Below are positions 1-5,924 of a stretch of DNA of 8,403 nt, piece by piece (the stretch's first letter is position 1; the number at the start of each line of letters is the position of its first letter). Source of the stretch: CAYZDV01 sp964477275 (GTDB lineage Bacteria > Acidobacteriota > Aminicenantia > Aminicenantales > Aminicenantaceae). A program made the position numbers and the translations under genes. The notes below the pieces were generated by a model, which worked only from the letters and a program-made list of their open reading frames with translations, was not told the DNA's origin and ran no database searches. The stretch spans positions 1 to 8,403 of the forward strand of contig CAYZDV010000090.1 in assembly GCA_964477275.1 (NCBI GenBank), in the 5' to 3' direction.

Positions 1-136
1 GGGCGAGCCGATCTTGCCGCATCTGCTTCGTTACAGGACACTTGCGGTGGACGGACCACAGCGGCGTGTCCTGTGCCTTGCATCTGCCGCAACCTCAGGC
101 TCATGAATAATCCAGGTCAGCTTATGGCTTCCCTTC
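1..136. repeat. Gene-free end segment with inverted and direct repeats
   Basis: This segment follows the acyl-CoA dehydrogenase stop codon and I see no gene in it. It holds a perfect 9-bp inverted repeat, ACAGGACAC at 33-41 and GTGTCCTGT at 66-74. Between the arms is a smaller hairpin, GTGG/CCAC around ACGGA. The structure is flanked by two direct copies of GCATCTGC at 19-26 and 80-87. No T-run follows on either strand, so it does not look like an intrinsic terminator. A dispersed structured repeat or a structured RNA leader or tail are both possible; which one is not decided by this sequence. Confidence 0.5.
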
Positions 137-1291
137 TCAGGTGAAGGCTTTGATGCCGAGTTCGTAGGCGCCGATGATGAGCTGCTGGATCTGAGAGGTG
201 CCCTCATAAAGCGTGTTGATGCGAGCGTCCCGATAATAGCGCTCGACATCGTATTCGCCGGAAAAGCCGTAGCCGCCGTGGATCTGGATCGCTTTGTAAG
301 CCACGCGGTTGACCATCTCGCTGCAGTAGTATTTGGCGATGGAGGTCTCCCTGGTGTTGGGAAGCCCTTTGTTTTTCAGATGGCCGGCCCGGTAGACAAG
401 CAGCCGGCCGGCTTCGCATTCCACCACCATATCGGCGATCATCTGCTGGATGAGCTGGAAGCTGGCGATCGGTTTTCCGAACTGGATTCTCTGCCTGGCG
501 TATTCTTTGCAGATGTCGATGCAGCCCTGGGCGGTGCCAACACAGCCAGCAGCCACCGTGTAGCGGCCGAAATCGAGCGTGCCCATGGCGACTTTAAAAC
601 CCTGGTTCAGCGCGCCGAGGATATTCTCCCTGGGAACCCGGCAGTTCTCCAGGTAAATCTCTCCGGTGTTGGAAGCGCGAAGGCCAAGCTTGTCGTGGAT
701 GTCTTTTGTCGTGAAACCCTCGATCCCTCTTTCCACCAGGAAGGCGGTGATTCCCCTGACGCCGGCTTCCTTGTCGGTCTTGGCATAGACGATGGCCAGG
801 TCGGCGATCCCGGCGTTTGTGATCCAGGTCTTCTGTCCGTTGAGCAGGTAAAAGTCGCCGTCTTCCTCCGCGGTGGAGACCATGCTGGCCGGGTCGCTTC
901 CCGCGTTGGGTTCGGTGAGGCCAAAGCAGCCGATCCACTCTCCGCTGGTCAACCGGGGGAGATACCTTTTCCGCTGCTCCTCGTTGCCGAATTTGTAGAT
1001 GGGAAGCTCGACCAGGGAAACCTGGACAGAATAGGTGCCCCGCAGGGAGGAGTCGACGCGGCCGATCTCCTCAGCCACGATGGCATGGCTGATGAAGTCG
1101 AAACCCGCACCTCCGTATTCTTCGGGAATGGGAGTCCCCATGAATCCCAGCCCGGCCAGCTTCTGAAAAATGTCACGGGGGAAGCGGCCTTTCTTATCGT
1201 TTTCACTGGCCACAGGCGCGATTTCTTTCAGGGCAAAATCCCGGATTGTCTCCTGGATCATCTTCTGTTCTTCGCTGAAATCAAAATCCAT
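137..1291 (-). CDS. Acyl-CoA dehydrogenase, glutaryl-CoA dehydrogenase-like
   Basis: This is a 384-residue FAD flavoenzyme that oxidises an acyl-CoA to the 2-enoyl-CoA in the cytoplasm, normally passing electrons to an electron-transfer flavoprotein. The fold is complete. The FAD/substrate signature GCFGLTEPNAGSD is at residues 121-133, an RIQFGKPIA segment lies in the C-terminal helical domain, and the second family signature contains IHGGYGFSGEYDVERYYRDA. The catalytic base is Glu363 in YEGTSQIQ. Several features point to the glutaryl-CoA dehydrogenase branch: Arg84 and Ser88 in SLRGTYSVQVSLV align by eye with human GCDH Arg94 and Ser98, which contact the substrate carboxylate, and the C-terminus IIGAYELGIKAFT resembles that of GCDH. 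The start is supported by GGAGA a few bases upstream of the ATG. It is the last gene of the leftward cluster. Whether it decarboxylates, or uses another short acyl-CoA, cannot be told from sequence. Confidence 0.93.
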   Translation of the reverse strand: MDFDFSEEQKMIQETIRDFALKEIAPVASENDKKGRFPRDIFQKLAGLGFMGTPIPEEYGGAGFDFISHAIVAEEIGRVDSSLRGTYSVQVSLVELPIYKFGNEEQRKRYLPRLTSGEWIGCFGLTEPNAGSDPASMVSTAEEDGDFYLLNGQKTWITNAGIADLAIVYAKTDKEAGVRGITAFLVERGIEGFTTKDIHDKLGLRASNTGEIYLENCRVPRENILGALNQGFKVAMGTLDFGRYTVAAGCVGTAQGCIDICKEYARQRIQFGKPIASFQLIQQMIADMVVECEAGRLLVYRAGHLKNKGLPNTRETSIAKYYCSEMVNRVAYKAIQIHGGYGFSGEYDVERYYRDARINTLYEGTSQIQQLIIGAYELGIKAFT

Positions 1292-1315
1292 GGTTCTCTC
1301 CTTTCAAAAGGGAAT

Positions 1316-1337
1316 GACCGGCCATTGCCGGCCGGTC
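1316..1337. repeat. GC-rich hairpin between dehydrogenase genes
   Basis: A perfect 8-bp inverted repeat, GACCGGCC at 1316-1323 and GGCCGGTC at 1330-1337, with a 6-nt loop. It lies in the 140-bp gap between the 3-hydroxyacyl-CoA dehydrogenase stop and the acyl-CoA dehydrogenase start, about 25 bp ahead of that start on the minus strand. In the direction of transcription it is followed by ATTCCCTTTTG, a poor U-tract. It is more likely an mRNA processing or stability hairpin, or a leaky attenuator, than a strong terminator. Confidence 0.5.
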
Positions 1338-1431
1338 CGCTTATTCTTGTGCGTTCCGGCAGGATGTCGAGGGACCGCCGGCACTGCGATTCGAATTGGC
1401 GGTAATATCTGCTTCTTTTGGGGACAAAATC

Positions 1432-2283
1432 TCAGTACTTATAAAATCCCTCTCCGGATTTCTTGCCCAGCTTCCCGGCCGCGACCATGTCCCGAATGAT
1501 ACCCGGCGGCCGGTAGCGCTCGTCCTTCAATTTTTTGTAAAGCGTTTCCATTTTGGCCAGATGGATATCCAGGCCGATCATATCGATGAGCGCCAGGGGT
1601 CCCATGGGAAGGCCAGCACCGAGCTTCATGGCCTCATCGATATCCGCAGCAGAGGCAATCCCTTCGGAAAAGACCACGGCCGCTTCATTCAAAAGCCCGG
1701 CCAGGACGCGGCTGACGATTCCTGCCGGCGCTTCTCTGGCCGTGATGACGGGAGTCTTACCCAGGCTTTCGGCAAACTTCCGGGTGGTCTCGATCGTCTC
1801 CTCCGATGTTTTCTCGCCACGGATGATTTCCACCAGCTTCATGACCACAGCCGGGTTGAAGAAATGCATGCCGATCACTCTCTCCGGCCGGGAAGCGGCA
1901 GAGGCAATCTCGGAGATAGAAAGGGCTGTGGTGTTGGAGGCGTAGATTGTCTCAGCCGGACAGATCGAATCCAGCTTCCGGAAAAGCTCCTTCTTGGCCT
2001 CCATGTCCTCGATGATGGCCTCAACGACGAAATCGCAGTCGCCGGCGAGGTCCAGGTCAGTGGACCAGGTGATTCGGGACAGGATGGTTTCCAATTCCTC
2101 CCGGCTGATCTTTCCTTTCTCCACTCGCCCCTCGAGACCGGCCCTGACCTTTCCTCTGGCCTTCTCGACGATCTGCTCAGAGACATCGACCACGCACACT
2201 TCATATCCCTGCTGGGCGCAGAGCTGCCCGATTCCAGAACCCATAATCCCTGCCCCCACCACAAAAGGCTTCTTGACTTCCAT
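1432..2283 (-). CDS. 3-hydroxyacyl-CoA (3-hydroxybutyryl-CoA) dehydrogenase
   Basis: This NAD(P)-dependent cytoplasmic enzyme oxidises (S)-3-hydroxyacyl-CoA to 3-ketoacyl-CoA, the third step of beta-oxidation, or runs in reverse in butyrate or PHB metabolism. It has 283 residues, the usual length for a stand-alone Hbd/PaaH-type enzyme without a hydratase domain. The N-terminal Rossmann fold shows GAGIMG at residues 10-15 and Asp33 at the end of beta-2, which suggests NAD preference. The catalytic segment HFFNP has His140, and its partner Glu152 is present. By eye, the catalytic-loop Ser of SNTS is Thr119, and the Asn of the usual VNR motif is Ser191 (IVSRVLAGLLNEA). The ATG at 2283 is chosen over one 36 bases upstream because GGAGGG lies 6 nt ahead of it and the protein then begins directly with the Rossmann strand. 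It is followed by the acyl-CoA dehydrogenase gene and preceded by the acetyltransferase gene 97 bp away. Confidence 0.93.
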   Translation of the reverse strand: MEVKKPFVVGAGIMGSGIGQLCAQQGYEVCVVDVSEQIVEKARGKVRAGLEGRVEKGKISREELETILSRITWSTDLDLAGDCDFVVEAIIEDMEAKKELFRKLDSICPAETIYASNTTALSISEIASAASRPERVIGMHFFNPAVVMKLVEIIRGEKTSEETIETTRKFAESLGKTPVITAREAPAGIVSRVLAGLLNEAAVVFSEGIASAADIDEAMKLGAGLPMGPLALIDMIGLDIHLAKMETLYKKLKDERYRPPGIIRDMVAAGKLGKKSGEGFYKY

Positions 2284-2380
2284 GGTTATCCCTCCGTCTT
2301 TAGTGGATATTGAACACAAGAACAGAATTTATATGGTAATTCGCCAGAATGTTCTCCCTGTGTCTTCTGTCTTTGGCCTC

Positions 2381-3565
2381 TCAGTCCAGTCTTTCCACGA
2401 CGATGGCCACGCCCTGCCCTCCTCCGATGCACAGGCTGACCAGGCCCAGGGTCTTGTCATGGGTCTTCATGGCATGGAGAAGAGTGGTCAGGATTTTTGC
2501 CCCGGTCGCGCCCACCGGATGGCCGAGGGCAACCGCGCCGCCATGGACGTTGAGCCGGGAGCGATCCCACTCGAGTTCCCGCTCCACAGCCAGGATCTGA
2601 GCCGCGAAGGCCTCGTTGAGCTCGATGAGGTCGATGTCCTCGAGTTTGAGGCCGGCCCTGCCCAGCGCCTTGCTGACAGCCGGCACCGGCCCGATCCCCA
2701 TAATGGCCGGATCAACGCCGGCATGGGCGTAGGAAAGAATCCTGGCCAGAGGCCGGACTCCGAGCTCCGCCGCTTTCTCCTCTTTCATGACCACGACCGC
2801 CGCCGCCGCATCACAGAGAGCGCAGCTGTTCCCGGCTGTGACCGTCCCGTCTTTCTTGAAAACAGGGGGAAGGCTGGCCAGCTTCTCTGCCGTGATTCCC
2901 TCCCGTGGGATTTCCTCGGTGTCGAAGAGCTCTGTCTTCCCCTTGCCTGCCGGGACTTCGATGGGGAGCGTCTCCTCCTTGAATTTCCCCTCTTTGACCG
3001 CTGCCATGGCTTTAGCCTGGCTGTCGGCGGCAAAGGCATCCTGCTCTTGCCGGCTGATTCCGTATTTTTCGACGAGTGTTTCAGCGGTCATCCCCATCAG
3101 GTTTCCGGCCAGAGGGCACATGAAGCCATCCCGGTGCATGATGTCCACCAGCTTGCTGTCGCCCATCCGGTTCCCCCATCTCGCTCCCTCGGCGATGTAA
3201 GGGACCTGGGAGGTGTTCTCCGAACCCCCGGCCAGAACGATGTCCGTGTCGCCAGCCCTGATCATCTGGGCGGCCAGGGAGACAGCCCGCAGCGACGAGC
3301 CGCAGCGCATGTTTACCGTAAATGAAGGAACCTCATGGGGCATCCCGCCTTTGACCGTGGCCAGACGTCCGATGTTCGGCCCCAGCCCGGCCTGCCAGCC
3401 GGTTCCGAAAACCACTTCCTCCACCTGGTCGGGCTGAATTCCGGCCCGCCGGACAGCTTCCTTGAGCACGAGGGCTCCCAGCTCAACGGCCGAGACGTCC
3501 TTCAGGGCTCCGCCAAATCTTCCTCCAGCGGTGCGAACAGCACTGGCGATGACAACACCACTCAT
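2381..3565 (-). CDS. Acetyl-CoA acetyltransferase (thiolase family)
   Basis: This 394-residue cytoplasmic thiolase cleaves 3-ketoacyl-CoA (probably acetoacetyl-CoA) with CoA to acetyl-CoA, or condenses two acetyl-CoA. All thiolase active-site elements are present. The nucleophile is Cys88 in NMRCGSSLRA, the NEAFA motif is in the second half, His349 is in GHPVGATG, and the acid/base Cys379 is in CIGGGQG. These positions match the biosynthetic thiolases closely (Cys89, His348, Cys378 in the Zoogloea enzyme). The nucleophile motif reads CGSS rather than the more common CGSG. The ATG at 3565 is preferred over one 27 bases upstream: AGGGAGG lies about 7 nt ahead of it, and the protein then starts with the typical VVIASAVRTAGGRFGG. 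A near-perfect promoter lies just upstream, so this is probably the first gene of a three-gene unit with the two dehydrogenases. Confidence 0.94.
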   Translation of the reverse strand: MSGVVIASAVRTAGGRFGGALKDVSAVELGALVLKEAVRRAGIQPDQVEEVVFGTGWQAGLGPNIGRLATVKGGMPHEVPSFTVNMRCGSSLRAVSLAAQMIRAGDTDIVLAGGSENTSQVPYIAEGARWGNRMGDSKLVDIMHRDGFMCPLAGNLMGMTAETLVEKYGISRQEQDAFAADSQAKAMAAVKEGKFKEETLPIEVPAGKGKTELFDTEEIPREGITAEKLASLPPVFKKDGTVTAGNSCALCDAAAAVVVMKEEKAAELGVRPLARILSYAHAGVDPAIMGIGPVPAVSKALGRAGLKLEDIDLIELNEAFAAQILAVERELEWDRSRLNVHGGAVALGHPVGATGAKILTTLLHAMKTHDKTLGLVSLCIGGGQGVAIVVERLD

Positions 3566-3598
3566 GAATGGCCTCCCTTTCCGCGTCGTCATGTTATT

Positions 3599-3618
3599 AA
3601 GGCTTGACCAAAAGGCTT
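3599..3618. promoter_or_regulatory. Direct repeat around the predicted transcription start
   Basis: Two copies of AAGGCTT (3599-3605 and 3612-3618) repeat with a 13-bp period. They cover the predicted start point and early transcribed region of the promoter at 3622-3651. This is a plausible place for an operator, but no regulator is encoded nearby and a 7-bp repeat can arise by chance. Confidence 0.25.
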
Positions 3619-3621
3619 ACC

Positions 3622-3651
3622 ATTATAGTTATCCGTTCTTCAAGCTGTCAA
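3622..3651 (-). promoter_or_regulatory. Consensus sigma70-type promoter for the acetyltransferase gene
   Basis: On the minus strand the -35 box TTGACA (3646-3651) and the -10 box TATAAT (3622-3627) are both perfect matches to consensus, separated by 18 bp. Transcription would start near 3615, giving a leader of about 50 nt before the acetyltransferase ATG at 3565. The -35 box lies only about 11 bp beyond the stop codon of the thiolase-like gene. The following genes can therefore be transcribed independently of it. Confidence 0.75.
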
Positions 3652-3662
3652 CACAAACTCTC

Positions 3663-5180
3663 TCATTCTTGCTCTTTTTTTGTTTTACGGAAAAGCTTCA
3701 GCAGGTCGGACAGTTTCCCCTTGATGTATCCCTCCCGGACAAAGTAGGGCCCTTCCTCGGGTTTGATCCACTTAATGTATTTTCCCCGCTTCACGCCCTG
3801 AGGGTCTCTGGCCAGGCCGATGCGAAAATCCCCATCCCTGGTTTGAATGATGGCCACGTTGACCGTCCTGTCTTCCGGCGATTTGTACTGGGTGGAGGCG
3901 ATAACCTTATCCTTGCGGGGCGTCTTCTGGTAGATGAAATGCTCCTCCGGGACAGACTGCGGCAGGTTTTCCTCTTTCAGTCCTTCGCGGGGCCATGTGG
4001 GCTTTGTCCGCTCCACAATGCCCACGACGCAGCTGTTGCCGAAACCGCTCATGTTGAACCAGAGACCGTAGTTCAGGTTCTGGAGGTCGTCCTTGAACAT
4101 CGCCCTGTACTGATTCTGACCCCGCAGCTGCCAGACAAGCTCCACCATCTGGGCACCGCCCGAGGCACCCAGAGGATGGGTCCTGGCCAGGAATCCTCCG
4201 GAGCGATTGACGTAGACCCGTCTTCCCTTCCGGTTTTTCTCCTCCATGACAAACCTGTGGCCTTTACCACGCTCGGCCAGGGCGAGGTCTTCGGCAGCGA
4301 TCCAGGGCACGGGCTTGAAGGCATCGTGGAGCTCGCAGAGGTCGATCTCGTGAGGATTGAGGTGGGCCTCGCGGAAGCACTCACGACCGGCCAGAACCGC
4401 CGCATCCATGGTGATCAGGGTTTTCCTCTCCGCAATCTTGATGTTATCGAAGGCCGACTTGACGCTGGTCAATTTGACATCCGTGGGAGAGGGTATGAGG
4501 TAGGCAGCTCCGGCTCCATTGTAGGAACCGCTGCAGTCGAGTTTGGTCAGGGGGTCGGCAATCATCCTGTTCACTTCAGGGTCGTTGTATTCCTTCCAGT
4601 CGATGGGCTTCCTGAAATAGGCAAACTCGTTGAGCGCGCCGTACTCCAGGCTCCGCACGCTCATTTCAAAGCAAATCTTTTTGAACTCCTTTTCGGAAAT
4701 CCTGTAGGCATCCATGTACTCCCAGGATGCCAGAGCCGCCACTGCCGACATCTCGCCCAGCCCCCTCTCTCTTTCCTCCTCGGCAATGACAGTGGAGATC
4801 TGGGAAGGTATCTCCTCGTTGCGGAGCTTTCCCTTCATCTTCTCTCCGAAGCAGACGAGCACTTTCTGGCCCGAAGAGGCCAGCCGCTTTCCCAGCTCGA
4901 CGGCGGCCGCTCCGGTGGCTGAGCCCAGCTCCACATGGTAGATCTCCGTATCCCTGGCCAGCCCCAGCTCCATGCCCACCAGAGAATCAAGGCCGGTCTG
5001 ACGGGCAAATCCGATGGGGTCCATGCTCCCGATCACCAGGCAGTCCGGAACAAGGCCGGAAGTGAAGGCGGAGGAATCCCGAAGAGCTTTCTGGCAGGCG
5101 TCGGCCAGCATGACGCCGATCGGCCTGAAATCCTTGCCAAAGGGAGTGAGGGCCACTCCGGCGATATAAACGGGGGGCAT
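3663..5180 (-). CDS. Thiolase-like protein with extra C-terminal domain, nucleophile Cys replaced
   Basis: The first ~395 of 505 residues form a thiolase fold of the SCP2/TLP1 type; VYIAGVALTPFGK at the N-terminus is typical. Where thiolases carry the nucleophilic Cys, this protein has Ser87 (GSATGAAA, compare CATG in SCP2-thiolases). The HDAF motif (285-288) replaces NEAF as in SCP2-type thiolases, and His335 is kept in THPLGASGG. The usual C-x-G second-Cys motif reads MSGFGNS, with a Cys only at 384. The last ~110 residues (VNVAIIQTRDGDFRIGLA onward) look beta-rich and end in a Lys-rich tail. From memory this resembles the OB-like additional domain of mycobacterial thiolase-like protein type 1; it has no Cys, so it is not a zinc-ribbon DUF35. 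Acyl-CoA binding with a non-thiolytic role (aldolase-like, condensing partner or carrier) is inference. The start at 5180 is 11 nt from AGGAGG. The alternative ATG at 5189 is only 2 nt from it. Confidence 0.85.
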   Translation of the reverse strand: MPPVYIAGVALTPFGKDFRPIGVMLADACQKALRDSSAFTSGLVPDCLVIGSMDPIGFARQTGLDSLVGMELGLARDTEIYHVELGSATGAAAVELGKRLASSGQKVLVCFGEKMKGKLRNEEIPSQISTVIAEEERERGLGEMSAVAALASWEYMDAYRISEKEFKKICFEMSVRSLEYGALNEFAYFRKPIDWKEYNDPEVNRMIADPLTKLDCSGSYNGAGAAYLIPSPTDVKLTSVKSAFDNIKIAERKTLITMDAAVLAGRECFREAHLNPHEIDLCELHDAFKPVPWIAAEDLALAERGKGHRFVMEEKNRKGRRVYVNRSGGFLARTHPLGASGGAQMVELVWQLRGQNQYRAMFKDDLQNLNYGLWFNMSGFGNSCVVGIVERTKPTWPREGLKEENLPQSVPEEHFIYQKTPRKDKVIASTQYKSPEDRTVNVAIIQTRDGDFRIGLARDPQGVKRGKYIKWIKPEEGPYFVREGYIKGKLSDLLKLFRKTKKEQE

Positions 5181-5283
5181 GAAACGCATTCCCTCCTTGC
5201 GGACGATTCAGGCCATTCCCTTCAGTATTTCCTTTTTTGAAAACCGAAGGAGATGGCAATCAAATAACTTGGTTTCCTCTCTT

Positions 5284-5311
5284 ATTATCTTCAATCCGCA
5301 GGGGAAGTCAA
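5284..5311 (-). promoter_or_regulatory. Leftward promoter candidate for the thiolase-like gene
   Basis: On the minus strand TTGACT (5306-5311) is followed after 16 bp by GATAAT (5284-5289). Each box has one mismatch to the sigma70 consensus. Transcription would start near 5277, giving a leader of about 95 nt before the ATG at 5180. The surrounding sequence is AT-richer than the genes, as expected for a promoter region. Confidence 0.6.
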
Positions 5312-5338
5312 ACTCAGGGCAGTGGAAAACCGGGGGAT

Positions 5339-5367
5339 TTGACTCACTGGGGAAAATATACTATACA
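5339..5367 (+). promoter_or_regulatory. Rightward promoter candidate for the haem-domain gene
   Basis: TTGACT (5339-5344), a 17-bp spacer and TATACA (5362-5367) point toward the small exported protein. The predicted start near 5374 gives a leader of about 70 nt to the ATG at 5444. Its -35 box and that of the leftward promoter form the inverted repeat AGTCAAA/TTTGACT, with the two promoters back to back. Confidence 0.5.
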
Positions 5368-5443
5368 CAAAGGCAAAAATGACATCGCACAACAGAAATA
5401 CTTGACCTGATAAATGGGCTTAAGTTTGTCAGGAAAAACGGCG

Positions 5444-5866
5444 ATGCTGAGAAAAAACATTCCTGCCCTGACCATCCTTCTTCTTGCGGCCCTGACCATT
5501 CCGGACTGCGGAAAGAGCGGTGTCCTCAACACCGACATCCTCCGCTCCGACCCTTCATTCGCCTATAATATCCAGCCCATCTTCACTGCGAGCTGCGCTC
5601 TCTACGGATGCCACAACAGCACGGCGCGGGCCCGGCTGGTCCTCCTCGACGGGCCCGCTTACATGAACCTGGTCAACGTCGACTCCATCCAGGTTCCAGC
5701 CATGAAGCGGGTTCTTCCCGGCGACGCCACCAACAGCTATCTGGTGGTCAAGGTCGAAGGGACCCAGACAGTGGGCACCCGGATGCCCCAGGGAAGGGAC
5801 CCGCTGACCGAGGTCCAGATCCAGAACATCAAAAACTGGATCAACCGGGGCGCCCGGAACAACTGA
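5444..5866 (+). CDS. Small exported c-type cytochrome-like protein with CX4CH motif
   Basis: This 140-residue protein has an export signal (MLRKN, then a hydrophobic stretch at residues 6-20) and is probably periplasmic or membrane-attached. Cys22 (TIPDC) could be a lipidation site, but Asp just before it is not lipobox-like. The mature part looks like the single-haem cytochrome domain common in exported proteins of Bacteroidetes, Planctomycetes and Acidobacteria: NIQPIF, then C51-ALYG-C56-H57, LPGDATNSYLVVKV, a candidate distal ligand Met114 in RMPQG, and a closing helix with IKNWINRGA. The haem motif is CX4CH, not the usual CX2CH; CX4CH haem sites are known in some multihaem cytochromes. 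The start at 5444 is preferred over the ATG at 5414 because AGGAAA lies about 8 nt upstream and the signal peptide then has a normal short basic start. The redox partner is unknown. The gene converges on the receptor gene. Confidence 0.8.
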   Translation: MLRKNIPALTILLLAALTIPDCGKSGVLNTDILRSDPSFAYNIQPIFTASCALYGCHNSTARARLVLLDGPAYMNLVNVDSIQVPAMKRVLPGDATNSYLVVKVEGTQTVGTRMPQGRDPLTEVQIQNIKNWINRGARNN

Positions 5867-5924
5867 GCTATATCAAAATGCCTTCTCTTTTCCAGTAGAC
5901 TGAGATTGCCAGCCGACCAGCCCT

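Noticed and set aside
278..1405. Long plus-strand open frame of 375 codons opposite the acyl-CoA dehydrogenase gene
   Set aside because: It is antisense to a gene with full family signatures, has no recognisable domain, and is expected from codon bias in GC-rich DNA.
1994..3325. Plus-strand open frame of 443 codons opposite the 3-hydroxyacyl-CoA dehydrogenase and acetyltransferase genes
   Set aside because: It spans two clear minus-strand genes and their gap, with no domain and no ribosome-binding site.
3604..3629. Plus-strand promoter from TTGACC and TATAGT
   Set aside because: The spacer is only 14 bp and no plus-strand gene follows.
3462..4922. Plus-strand open frame of 486 codons opposite the thiolase-like gene
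   Set aside because: Antisense shadow; the minus frame carries thiolase-fold motifs along its whole length.
5414..5443. Upstream ATG as start of the cytochrome-like protein
   Set aside because: No ribosome-binding site precedes it, and it lengthens the N-terminus ahead of a normal signal peptide; the ATG at 5444 has AGGAAA upstream.
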